This document shows, piece by piece, positions 24,343-34,400 of a stretch of 64,000 nucleotides of DNA; the first letter of the stretch is position 1, and every line of letters begins with the position of its first letter. The translations under genes and the position numbers were made by a program. The notes under the pieces were generated by a model. It worked only from the letters and a program-made list of their open reading frames with translations. It did no database searches and was not told the DNA's origin. Origin of the DNA: Sphingobacterium cellulitidis (GTDB lineage: Bacteria > Bacteroidota > Bacteroidia > Sphingobacteriales > Sphingobacteriaceae); contig NOUX01000010.1 in assembly GCA_002245855.1 (NCBI GenBank), forward strand, positions 121,244 through 185,243, read 5' to 3'.

Positions 24343-27339
24343 ATGAAAATCAACCTAAAAAGATATTTTAACACTATTTTCTTAGTGGCGACCTCCTTCT
24401 CTGCAAGTATGGTCTATGCCCAACAGCAACCATTTCCACCGCAACCCTTAAAATGGAACCCCGAACAGCTCGGAAACCAACGCGCGGTGGTTAAAGTAAA
24501 TAACAACACTAAATTAGTACAGGCAGATATCCCTTGGCGCAATCGCTGGGTTACAGATAATCAAAAAATTATCATTGTTGACAGCGCCAGCAACACTAGT
24601 TTTGACCCCACGGAGTACCTGTGGCAAAACAATATCTCCGGTGGGATAACCTTCCAACCGAAGTCAGGAAAAGGAATTTACTATGTTTACTTCTTACCTT
24701 ACGAACTCGATGGAAGAACAAACTACCCAACGGCAACCTATCTTAAAAGGTCCAATTCTACCAGCAAAACAGCCTCAAAATCCAAAAATCCTAAAGCTTC
24801 ATTTTTAAGACTTGAGTCAGTTGATGACTTCAATAAAAACACAGCCATGGAAACCATTGCTTCTGAAAAAGAGGTGTCTGAACTGCTGAATAGACATAAA
24901 AACGAAGACTTTTTGGTGTTTCCGGAAACGAGAAATAATCCTGTAAAAATGAAGGATTACCTCCCTCTTCGTTGGACTGAAGCTACTTTTACAGATAATA
25001 TCCTCAGGGATAAAGCAGAATTGGGAGCTTACCATGCATTCCAAATCGCTGTATTTCCCAATAAGGCTGATCTAAAAAATGTAAAGGTGGAAGTTACAGA
25101 CTTAAAAAATGAAGCTGGCAACAGCCTTTCAAAGGACCTATTCGACTGCCTTAACCTGGAAGGAACAGCTTATACAGGCAAACCATTGGCTTTTCAAGTA
25201 GATGTTCCAAAAGGTAAGGTCCAATCACTTTGGTGTGGATTTGACATTCCTGAAAATACAGCGCCAGGGAAATATACCGGAACACTGACCATTACAGCAG
25301 ATAATGCAAAACCGAGAACAGTAAACTTAGAGTTTCAGGTCGACAACCAAAAACTCGCGAACAAGGGCTTTGATGAACCATGGAAAATGACTCGCTTGCC
25401 TTGGTTGAATTCTACCCTCGCACATGCAAATAGCATTTTGCCGCCATACACCGCATTAAAGCTCAAACAAGATTCTATTCTTTCCATTCTAGGTAGAGAA
25501 ATTGTGCTTGCTCCTTCTGGTCTCCCTCAACAAATCCGCACTTTCTTCAGTCCGGAAATGACGGAAATAACCACTAAGGCCAACAATATCCTCATTGACC
25601 CTATACACTTTCAATTTATTGCAAGCAATGGCAATGAATTAAAGCTTGAGAACAAAGGCTATCAGTTTACTCAGAAGGAAGAAGGCCTATATGGTTGGAC
25701 TGCACAACAGTCCAATAATCAAATTCAGGTTAATCTGGAAGGAACCTTAGAGTTTGACGGTTACATGCATTATACCGTTAAGGTTGAAGCTCTTCAGGAT
25801 ATTGATTTGTCGAATATCAGCCTTGAAATCCCGATGCAAAAAGACAAGGCCGAATACCTTATGGGTCTAGGTCAAAAAGGAGGCTACAGACCAACGAGTT
25901 TTGATTGGAAATGGGATGTTGCCCATAAGAATCAAGATGGGGCTTGGTTAGGAGCAGTCAATGCAGGTTTACAATTTTCTCTAAGGGACGAAAATTACGA
26001 ACGCCCCTTGAATACTAACTTCTATCTGCAAAAACCATTGAAACTTCCAACTTCTTGGGGAAATGGAAATGAAGGCGGAATTGAAATCAAAGAAAAAGAC
26101 GCTGCAGTACTTGTTAAAGGCTTTAGCGGAGCACGTAGCATGAAAAAAGGCGATATACTATACTACAATTTCAACCTCTTGATTACTCCTTTCCATCCTA
26201 TTCAAACTGATGCACAATGGAAAGAACGTTATTACCATGCTTATCAACCTATTGATTCCGTGAAAAAAGGAGGTGCGAATGTGATCAATATCCACCACGC
26301 AAACAACTTAAATCCTTACATCAATTATCCATTCATTGCTACCAAAGAAATGAAGGGCTATATAGACTCGGCTCATAATGCAGGTCTTAAAGTGAAGATT
26401 TACAACACTGTCCGGGAGGTCTCCAATCGAGTATATGAATTATATCCGCTGAGAAGTCTGGGTCATGAAGTATTTTCTGCTGGTCCTGGAAAAGGATATT
26501 CTTGGCTGCAGGAACATGTTGGCGACGACTATATTGCCGCTTGGTTTGTTCCTAAATATCAGGATGCTGCCTTAATCAACTCAGGTATGAACCGTTGGCA
26601 TAACTATTATGTCGAAGGAATGAACTGGTTGGTTGATAATATAGGTATTGATGGTATTTACCTGGATGATGTCGCTTTTGATAGAATTACCATGAAACGG
26701 ATTAAACGAGTGATGACCAAGAATGGTCACCCTGGATTGATTGACCTGCATTCTGCGAATCAATACAATGAACGCGATGGTTTCAATAACAGCGCTAACC
26801 TGTATATGGAACATTTCCCGTATATTAATAGATTATGGTTCGGGGAATACTTTGATTATGAAAAGAATAACCCTGACTTCTTCCTAACTGAAGTTAGTGG
26901 AATTCCTTTTGGATTAATGGGAGAAATGCTTCAGGATGGTGGTAACCCTTGGCGTGGAATGATCTACGGAATGACAAACAGACTCCCTTATCAGAAATCC
27001 GGACCTCAAGGATTGTGGAAAGTATGGGATGAGTTTGGAATTGTTGGGTCTAAGATGATTGGATACTGGTCTCCAAATATCCCTATAACAACTGATAATA
27101 AGGAAGTCCTTAGCACTGTGTTCCAAAAAGAAGGAAAAACCATGGTTGCTCTTGCTAGTTGGGCTGCGAACGACAGTAATGTCAAATTGAACATCGATTG
27201 GAAAAAGCTGGGGTTAGACGCCAAAAAGGTTAAAATCCATGCCCCATACATCGATGGCTTCCAAGAGGAAAAAACATTTGAAATAACCGAATCCATCCCT
27301 GTCAAGAAAAATCAGGGTTGGCTACTAATTATAGAATAA
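24343..27339 (+). CDS. DUF6067 glycoside-hydrolase-like exported protein
   Basis: From the ATG at 24343 (MKINLKRYFNTIF) the 998-residue protein has a signal peptide cleaved near VYAQQ. Residues about 180-350 form an Ig-like/GH123-type N-terminal part (LGAYHAFQIAVFPNKADL, WCGFDIPENTAPGKYTGTL). The rest is a large beta sandwich followed by a (beta/alpha) barrel: NVINIHHANNLNPYINYPF, LKVKIYNTVREVSNRVYEL, GIDGIYLDDVAFDR (about 767) and LIDLHSANQYNERDGFNNS, then WFGEYFDY. The Asp pair in IYLDDV sits where barrel glycosidases carry catalytic acids. This is the DUF6067 pattern; substrates are mostly unknown. A frame starting 33 bases earlier at TTG overlaps the previous gene and is unlikely. Confidence 0.82.
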   Translation: MKINLKRYFNTIFLVATSFSASMVYAQQQPFPPQPLKWNPEQLGNQRAVVKVNNNTKLVQADIPWRNRWVTDNQKIIIVDSASNTSFDPTEYLWQNNISGGITFQPKSGKGIYYVYFLPYELDGRTNYPTATYLKRSNSTSKTASKSKNPKASFLRLESVDDFNKNTAMETIASEKEVSELLNRHKNEDFLVFPETRNNPVKMKDYLPLRWTEATFTDNILRDKAELGAYHAFQIAVFPNKADLKNVKVEVTDLKNEAGNSLSKDLFDCLNLEGTAYTGKPLAFQVDVPKGKVQSLWCGFDIPENTAPGKYTGTLTITADNAKPRTVNLEFQVDNQKLANKGFDEPWKMTRLPWLNSTLAHANSILPPYTALKLKQDSILSILGREIVLAPSGLPQQIRTFFSPEMTEITTKANNILIDPIHFQFIASNGNELKLENKGYQFTQKEEGLYGWTAQQSNNQIQVNLEGTLEFDGYMHYTVKVEALQDIDLSNISLEIPMQKDKAEYLMGLGQKGGYRPTSFDWKWDVAHKNQDGAWLGAVNAGLQFSLRDENYERPLNTNFYLQKPLKLPTSWGNGNEGGIEIKEKDAAVLVKGFSGARSMKKGDILYYNFNLLITPFHPIQTDAQWKERYYHAYQPIDSVKKGGANVINIHHANNLNPYINYPFIATKEMKGYIDSAHNAGLKVKIYNTVREVSNRVYELYPLRSLGHEVFSAGPGKGYSWLQEHVGDDYIAAWFVPKYQDAALINSGMNRWHNYYVEGMNWLVDNIGIDGIYLDDVAFDRITMKRIKRVMTKNGHPGLIDLHSANQYNERDGFNNSANLYMEHFPYINRLWFGEYFDYEKNNPDFFLTEVSGIPFGLMGEMLQDGGNPWRGMIYGMTNRLPYQKSGPQGLWKVWDEFGIVGSKMIGYWSPNIPITTDNKEVLSTVFQKEGKTMVALASWAANDSNVKLNIDWKKLGLDAKKVKIHAPYIDGFQEEKTFEITESIPVKKNQGWLLIIE

Positions 27340-27351
27340 AACAACCTAATT

Positions 27352-30300
27352 ATGCTAAAGAGCAGCTTAAAAAAGAGCCTTCTAGGCATTACAATAACCT
27401 TATTTTCCGCTGGGCAAATCTATGCCCAGCAACCTTCAAAGGTTTCTGAGGAACTGGTTTCCATGACGACCTATCCTTTTTCAGATCCAGACCCTATTGC
27501 TTCTAATCAGAAGCTTTATCCTTACTTTCGGTTCGATGGGTTTTCCAATAAACCCGAACAGAAGAAATGGAATGTGGTCACCTTGGAAAACGATTTTATC
27601 AAGGTCCAGGTCATGCCGGAAATAGGCGGAAAAATCTGGACAGCATACGATAAAGTCAATAAAAGGGATTACCTCTACAACAATGGCGTTGTAAAATTCC
27701 GGGATATTGCAATGCGAGGACCATGGACTAGCGGTGGTATCGAAGCCAATTATGGAGTAATCGGGCATACTCCAAACACTTCAACACCTGTCGATTATTT
27801 AATCCGTAAAAACGAAGATGGAAGTGCCAGCTGTATCATCCATACCTTGGACCTCCTTTCGAGAACCCATTGGACCCTGGAGATCAAACTTGAAAAAGAT
27901 AAAGGATATTTTACCACCAGTTCATTTTGGTCAAACAGCAATCCTATCGAGCAACCTTATTATACTTGGATGAACCTCGGGATTCCTGCCAGTGATGATC
28001 TTCATTTTGTTTATCCAGGACATAAATATATCGGCCATGGCGGAGAACAACACAATTGGCCAATCGATGAGCAGGGACATGACCTTTCTACTTATACCGG
28101 CAATGCTTTTGGTGACTCCAAATCCTATCATGTTTTAGGTGCCGCTAGCAATAGCTTCGGTGCCTATTGGGCAAATACCGATTATGGGATGGCACGCTAT
28201 GCAAATAGAGAAGATAAACTGGGAAAAAAGATCTTTCTATGGGCGCAATCCGGAGCAGGTCAAATCTGGGAAGATCTATTAACCGATAAGAGTGGTCAAT
28301 ATGTCGAAATTCAAAGTGGCCGTCTGTTTAACCAAAACATGGGAACAAGTAGTGAAACTCCATTCAAACAAATTGGATTCCAACCCTACCAAACGGACCG
28401 CTGGCAGGAAAACTGGATGCCTTATCACGGAATTGGAAAGGCAACAGCTATCAACCTCGTGGCTGCCTTTGCCCTAAAACAGAATGATCAAAATTTACAG
28501 ATTAGCATCGACCCTAAACAAAATATCCAAGACTCCCTGATAGCTTATGATGAAACCGGAAATAAAATAGGTAGCACATGGGTAGAAGCTAAAATTGGTA
28601 AACCAACACAAGTTCAACTAAGCCTCAATTCAGCAAAACCCATTCATGCGCTTACATTGAACGGTAATCGACTGGACTTGCAACAGGATAAATATGAACT
28701 GAACAGGCCAGTGGAAATAAAGGTTCAATTAAGTCCGGTTGATTCATTGGCTTTTATGGGGCGTGATCTCCTTCGTTTTAGATTGTATGATCAAGCAGAG
28801 CCTATTATCAAGAAGGCTTTTGAATTGGATCCAAATAATATGTCCATTTTAAATTCCATGATCAAACTATATTGGTTTAGAATGGAATATGATAAAGCCC
28901 TTGAGTATGCCTTACGAGCTTTGGAAATAGACACTTACAATGCCGAGGCAAACTATTACTATGGATTGATCAATGAAAAGCTAGATAAGAAATATGATGC
29001 TCGCGATGGCTATCAAGTTGCCACTATGGATGCTGCTTGGAGACCCGCAGCCTTCACTGCATTATCCAAGCTGTTCTATAAAACAAAAGATTATCAGCAA
29101 GCTGAATCTTATGCTTTAAAGGCATTGAACCATGGGCAAGAAAACATAGAAGCCTTGCAAATGCTTTATCTAAACTCCCTGCATTTGAATAAAGAAAAGG
29201 AAGCTCAAGAAACCCTGAACAAAATTTCCATAATAGATCCATTAAATCCATTCGTAAATTTTGAAAACCTTTGGACCAAAAAGAAAAAAGAACAGGAACA
29301 GAAGTTCTTGACAGATGTTAAGCAAGAATTACGAACTGAAGCCTTTTTGGAACTCGCTATCAGGTATGCCTCCCTAAACAATCAGGAAAAGGCAACCAAA
29401 ATTCTTGAATTAGCGCCTCAAAATACCGAAACCTTATATTGGTTAGCATATTTAAATCAAGGCAATTCTGCTCAATCTGATTGGTTAAAAAAAGCTGATG
29501 AATCAAACCCAGACTTTGTTTTCCCATTCCGTGAGGAAAGTAAAAATGTACTCGAATGGGCCAGCCAACAAACCAAAAGCTGGAAACCAGATTATCTTTC
29601 AGCTTTAATCTATCGCTTCAGAAACCAACCAGAAACTGCCCTTTCTTTGCTCAATAAGCATAGCTCAGATAACAAGGAAAATGCGGTCTACTTTGCTGTA
29701 TTGAGCCAACTACAAGCAAAAAACACTAATGAAGCCATCGCTTCCATGAAAAAGGCAATTGAAATCAATCCTAAGGAATGGCGATATGGCAAGCTGTTGT
29801 CCAATCTCTATAGAATTAACAAGGACTTCAAAAATGCTTTGGCAGTATCGGAAACTTATCATAAAGCCCATCCTGAGAATTATATCATTGGAATGAATCA
29901 AGCCCGTTTACTCCTCTTGAATCAAAATTATTCAGAAGCTGAAAAAATCCTTTCTGGGCTTGAAATCTTACCTTTTGAAGGCGCAACAGATGGTCATAAA
30001 TATTATGAGCAAGCGAAATTAATGCTCGCTTATGAAGCCTTAGTGAAGAAAAACAACAAGATTGCCCAACAAAAAATCGATGAAAGTAGGCTATGGCCAA
30101 AACAATTGGGTGTTGGCGAACCATATCCTAATGAAAAACAGGAAATCCTAGCTGATTGGTTAGAAGCCCAACTCAATAAAAATACTGAGAAATCTAAAAG
30201 CTTGATCAAGAAAATTGCTGAGACTAAATCAGTTCGAAATCCAGCATTGGTTATGCTTCAATCCGTTGCTCAAACTCTTTCAGGGCAAAATGAGGCGGCT

Positions 30301-30453
30301 CAAAAAACTAAAAAAGAAGCCTTAAATAATGTAAAAGGAAATTCCGATGCCTATAACAACCTTTATAACAGCATCAAAAACGGAAAAATTGAAGATTATT
30401 GGACTAAATTGATTGCTTTGGTCTATAACCAAGAAGATCAACGAATTTTCTAG
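27352..30453 (+). CDS. DUF5107 domain plus tetratricopeptide repeats, exported
   Basis: The 1033-residue protein has a signal peptide (ITITLFSAGQIYA). Residues about 40-360 form a DUF5107 domain, which resembles aldose-epimerase-like beta sandwiches: PYFRFDGF, FIKVQVMPEIGGKIWTAYDK, MRGPWTSGGIEANYGVIGHT and GKKIFLWAQSGAGQIWEDLL. From about 460 to the end there are many TPR units (DLLRFRLYDQAEPIIKKAFE, YDKALEYALRALEIDTYNAE, IASMKKAIEINPKEWRYGKL). DUF5107/TPR proteins are found in Bacteroidota carbohydrate loci; the reaction is not established. It closes the operon, 12 bases after the DUF6067 gene, and a strong terminator follows at 30471. Confidence 0.82.
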   Translation: MLKSSLKKSLLGITITLFSAGQIYAQQPSKVSEELVSMTTYPFSDPDPIASNQKLYPYFRFDGFSNKPEQKKWNVVTLENDFIKVQVMPEIGGKIWTAYDKVNKRDYLYNNGVVKFRDIAMRGPWTSGGIEANYGVIGHTPNTSTPVDYLIRKNEDGSASCIIHTLDLLSRTHWTLEIKLEKDKGYFTTSSFWSNSNPIEQPYYTWMNLGIPASDDLHFVYPGHKYIGHGGEQHNWPIDEQGHDLSTYTGNAFGDSKSYHVLGAASNSFGAYWANTDYGMARYANREDKLGKKIFLWAQSGAGQIWEDLLTDKSGQYVEIQSGRLFNQNMGTSSETPFKQIGFQPYQTDRWQENWMPYHGIGKATAINLVAAFALKQNDQNLQISIDPKQNIQDSLIAYDETGNKIGSTWVEAKIGKPTQVQLSLNSAKPIHALTLNGNRLDLQQDKYELNRPVEIKVQLSPVDSLAFMGRDLLRFRLYDQAEPIIKKAFELDPNNMSILNSMIKLYWFRMEYDKALEYALRALEIDTYNAEANYYYGLINEKLDKKYDARDGYQVATMDAAWRPAAFTALSKLFYKTKDYQQAESYALKALNHGQENIEALQMLYLNSLHLNKEKEAQETLNKISIIDPLNPFVNFENLWTKKKKEQEQKFLTDVKQELRTEAFLELAIRYASLNNQEKATKILELAPQNTETLYWLAYLNQGNSAQSDWLKKADESNPDFVFPFREESKNVLEWASQQTKSWKPDYLSALIYRFRNQPETALSLLNKHSSDNKENAVYFAVLSQLQAKNTNEAIASMKKAIEINPKEWRYGKLLSNLYRINKDFKNALAVSETYHKAHPENYIIGMNQARLLLLNQNYSEAEKILSGLEILPFEGATDGHKYYEQAKLMLAYEALVKKNNKIAQQKIDESRLWPKQLGVGEPYPNEKQEILADWLEAQLNKNTEKSKSLIKKIAETKSVRNPALVMLQSVAQTLSGQNEAAQKTKKEALNNVKGNSDAYNNLYNSIKNGKIEDYWTKLIALVYNQEDQRIF

Positions 30454-30470
30454 GTTTTTATTCATAAAGA

Positions 30471-30494
30471 AGCCCGGTTAAACCGGGCTTTTTA
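30471..30494. terminator. terminator shared by convergent genes
   Basis: Perfect 9-bp stem AGCCCGGTT (30471-30479) and AACCGGGCT (30481-30489), then TTTTT. It ends the SusCD operon and lies 5 bases from the stop of the convergent lipoprotein gene at 30499; AAAG on the left gives a weaker T run for the minus strand. Confidence 0.85.
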
Positions 30495-30498
30495 ATAT

Positions 30499-31101
30499 CT
30501 ATTTATCTACTTTCCACTCAAATTTACCTTCTGAAATCTTTACAATTGTCCCATCCGGTTTTTTTAGTTCGCCTTCAAAACTCCCACTTACATATGCCCT
30601 ATTAGGCTCTCCTTTCATGGGAATTACTTTGTTGATGGTAACCTTGAATGGACCTTTACGACTATAATTCGAATTATCGGCATAGATCACCAGATTTGAG
30701 GTAGTCTCATTTTCCTTTACCCAAGTGCCAAAATCTATTGAAAATGCTGAATTCCAATTTTCATTAAGTGGAAAGGTATAAGTGCCTAATCCCAACATTT
30801 TAGGTGTATCAAATCGAATAATGAAATAATCTCGATCATCACTGAAATCATTGCTATTTCTCCCTCCAATATGCGTTACGTAGCGATCCACGTTATCATA
30901 CTTATGACAGGCCATTTCAAAATATGCATCAATAGGATCTGGCGCCTCTGATAACCACAATTCCCCATCTACTTTCATGGAAATATAAGGCACATTTATA
31001 TCTGGCTCTTCCTCATCATCAATCTGATCATCCTTACTGCAGGATGAAGCAAAAAATGCTAGAAATAAAAACAGCAAACTAAATAATTTGATACTTTTCA
31101 T
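30499..31101 (-). CDS. hypothetical lipoprotein, DUF6252-like
   Basis: The 200-residue protein has a lipoprotein signal (LFLFLAFFASSC, Cys about 21), an acidic linker (KDDQIDDEEEPD) and a beta-rich domain with VPYISMKVDGELWLSEAP, LGLGTYTFPLNENW and YVSGSFEGELKKPDGTIV, ending in ISEGKFEW. The overall order (short acidic linker, DG-x-W opening, SGSFEG-type ending) is like small Bacteroidota lipoproteins of the DUF6252 type. Function unknown. Outer-membrane or periplasmic anchoring is likely; the acidic residues after Cys are reminiscent of the surface-export signal of Bacteroidota lipoproteins. It is convergent with the SusCD operon and separately transcribed. Confidence 0.7.
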   Translation of the reverse strand: MKSIKLFSLLFLFLAFFASSCSKDDQIDDEEEPDINVPYISMKVDGELWLSEAPDPIDAYFEMACHKYDNVDRYVTHIGGRNSNDFSDDRDYFIIRFDTPKMLGLGTYTFPLNENWNSAFSIDFGTWVKENETTSNLVIYADNSNYSRKGPFKVTINKVIPMKGEPNRAYVSGSFEGELKKPDGTIVKISEGKFEWKVDK

Positions 31102-31491
31102 AATTGGTCTATAATCTTTAATATACTAAATAACAGCCGTTAAACAAGTCTTAATTTTTACAAAAGGATATTTTTAGAACTGTTCTCTCCATTCTTCTCA
31201 ATGTTTTTCCAATAGGCTTAGTTTTCAATAATACATGTTTAAACTTTTAAACCTTTGTTTTATTGCTTTAACCATTGCTTCAAAAACCGTGCTAAAGGTT
31301 AAGCCCAATAATACAGGCTAGCACAGGATGCGGTCAACATATTTTTTTTGTTTCTTTATTAATAGAATATCTCAGCCCAAGAAAAAAGCTGTTCTTATCG
31401 TAGAATAACAAGCTTTACGGCCGATTTATTTAACCACGAAACACTAAATTACTACATCTACTAATTAATTGTTTAGGCTAAAACCCTTAAT
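31102..31491. other. 390-bp divergent intergenic region
   Basis: This stretch separates the minus-strand lipoprotein from the plus-strand SGNH fusion and must hold both promoters. I see no exact TAnnTTTG element and no reading frame with coding character. An A/T-rich segment with TATTTTTTTTG lies near 31340-31350. Confidence 0.35.
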
Positions 31492-34400
31492 ATGAAAAGA
31501 TACTCTTGGCCAATTGTGTTACTATTCTTCCTCATTTTGGCATCCTGTAAGCCAAAAACTCAAGAATTCCCATTTAAACCTGATCCCAATACTAATATTG
31601 CCATTATTGGAAACTCATTTGCCTTAGGCCTCCAAAGAAGCAACTATTTCGAAACCCTGCTATATCAAAGCTTTCCCGAAGAAAAATTAACGATTCGCAA
31701 CCTTGGCTGGGATGCTGATGAAGTTAATCTTCGTCCTCGCCCGCTCAACTTTGGAACCATACAGGAACATCTTAAAGACCTGCAGGCAAATGTTATTTTT
31801 GCTTGCTTCGGAATGAACGAATCCTTCAAAGGGCCTGATAGCTTAGACGTTTTTAAACAGGACCTCAAAAGTCTTCTAGAATCACTACAAAAACAGGAAA
31901 ACCCCAATCAAAACACCCCTCAGATCTTCTTGATTTCTCCTATAGCCCATGAAAAAATAAATGGCGATCTCCCTGATCCAACGGAACATAATAAAAACTT
32001 AAAAATCTATAGCAAGGGAATGGCGGAGGTAGCCAAAGCTATGAATATCCCATTTATTGACCTATTTACCCCTACAAAGGATAAAATGGATGCAGGATCT
32101 GAAGCCCTTACATCGGATGGAATACATCTCAATGAAGAGGGATTCAAATTTGTTTCTGAAATTATGGCGAAAGCCCTGGTCCTACCTAAACAATCATGGG
32201 AAGTAAATAAAGAAAACGAAGAGCTTAGAAAACTAGTTGGAATCAAAAATCAACATTATTTCTATCGATCAAAATCACAGAATGGCGAATATATCTACGG
32301 AAGACGACGCGAATGGGCTGGCGGCCAAGAGCTTCCCAATGAATTGCAGAAAATCGATCATATTGTAGACCAACTTGATTCCCTGTTATGGACCACCTCA
32401 AAACCCGGAACATCCATTGACCAATCCGCTGTCAAAAAGATAATTGAATCTGGAATCGTAAAACCTGATCCCGAAAATATTAAGCCTACAACCGCTGCAG
32501 ACCTGGAATATGCTAAATCACAATTTATCCTTCCAGAGGGCTTTGAAATAGAGCTCTTCGCTTCGGAGAAAGACTTTCCGCTGGCCAACCCTGTATCAGC
32601 AACATTTGATGCCAAAGGCAGAATGTGGGTTTCAACCATGCCTTCATATCCCAATTATTCTCCTGGCAACCCTCCTAATGATAAAATAATTATTCTCGAA
32701 GACACAAATGCAGATGGAATTGCTGATAAGCACAGTGTATTCGCCGACAGCCTTTATCTCCCCCTGGGATTTGAATTAGGCGATGGCGGTGTCTATGTCA
32801 CTCAAGCACCAGATTTCGTGTTCTTAAAAGATACCAATGGCGACGGTCGTGCAGACAAAAGGGAAATCCTCCTTTCTGGATTTGGAACAGAAGATTCGCA
32901 CCATACCTTGAACACTTATACCTGGGGTCCTGATGGTGCTTTGTATATGAATATGGGGACTTTTCTACATACCAGCGTAGAAACTCCTTATGGACCACGC
33001 CGAGGTGATTACGGCAATGTATGGCGGTATGAACCCCGGACAAAGAAATTTGACCAACATATCTCCTACTTATTTGCAAATCCTTGGGGCGATGTTTTTA
33101 TGCGTGATGGAACCCAATTAATCGCCGATGTATCGACCGGATTAAACTACTTTGCTCCACCATTAACCGTGGCGATTGACTATCCAAAGAAACACCTCGA
33201 AATGAAGGATTTCCTTACCTCAGCATCTAAACCGAAAACATGTGGAATAGAAATTATCTCCAGTCGCGCATTTCCGGATAGCCTCCAGGGAAATGTGCTT
33301 TTCAATACATTTATTGGCTTCCAGGGTGTGAAACAACATAAATTAGCTGAAGATGGTAGTGGAATTATTGCCACTGAAATACAACCGCTATTACAATCGA
33401 AAGACCCCAATTTCAGACCTGTAGATTTAAAATTCGGTCCTGATGGTGCTCTTTATGTAATTGATTGGTACAACCCGATTATTCAGCATGGTGAGCAAAA
33501 TTTCCGCGATCCTAAACGTGATCATACTAAAGGTAGAATCTGGAAAATCAGCCATAAGAATATGGCTAAACTTCCTGTAGTCGACATGAGCAAGCTCAGC
33601 ATCGCTGAAATCTTGGATAAACTCCGCTCCCCAGAGGATCGTGAGCGGTATAGAGCTCGAAAAACCCTAAGGGATTACTCAGCAGAAAAAATTATCCCAG
33701 AACTGAACACCTGGCTGGGTAAATTAGATAAAGCCGATCCGGAATGGGATCAGAACAGACTTGAAGGGCTATGGGTTTACCAGCAATTCAATAAACCAAA
33801 CAAGGTGTTGCTTGAAGAGCTTTTACAAAGTAAATCTCCTGCAATCCGTGCTGCAGCAACACGCGTCTTATATTATTGGGCAGACCGAATTCCAAACGCA
33901 CTGGATCGCTTGATAAAAATGTCTACAGACTCCGAACAGCGTGTTCGACTAGAAGCTGTAATTGCTTTAAGTCATTTCAAAGATCCTAAAGCGGTCAAAG
34001 CCTTGCTTGCCGTTTCGGATATGCCTACCGACGATTATATCAATTACGCCTTAAACGAGTCCTTCAGACACTTAAGACCTGTTTGGGTGAATATGTTCAA
34101 GACTGACAAGAAATTCCTCGCAAATGAGCCCAAAAAGGCAGATCTCTTATTAAATTCTGTCGCGACCAAACGAGAATCCATTTATATTGGCTTTGTTGCC
34201 GAGGATCCAACCGCAGCAAAATACAGCGAACCAAAACTCAGCATAGAAGAATTCAATCAGATGAAAGGTGCCGCTGCGGTAAGCCGCTATTTGGAACAAC
34301 ACAAAGAACTATTGGAAGAACCTCAGGCAAACCCTGAGCCTAAACAAGAGCCTGCAAAAGAGAAAGAAGCATCTTCAAAGGCAACTCATATAATAAAAAC

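Noticed and set aside
29000-30400. Tandem DNA repeat from the TPR region
   Set aside because: The periodicity is at protein level only (34-residue TPR units); nucleotides are diverged.
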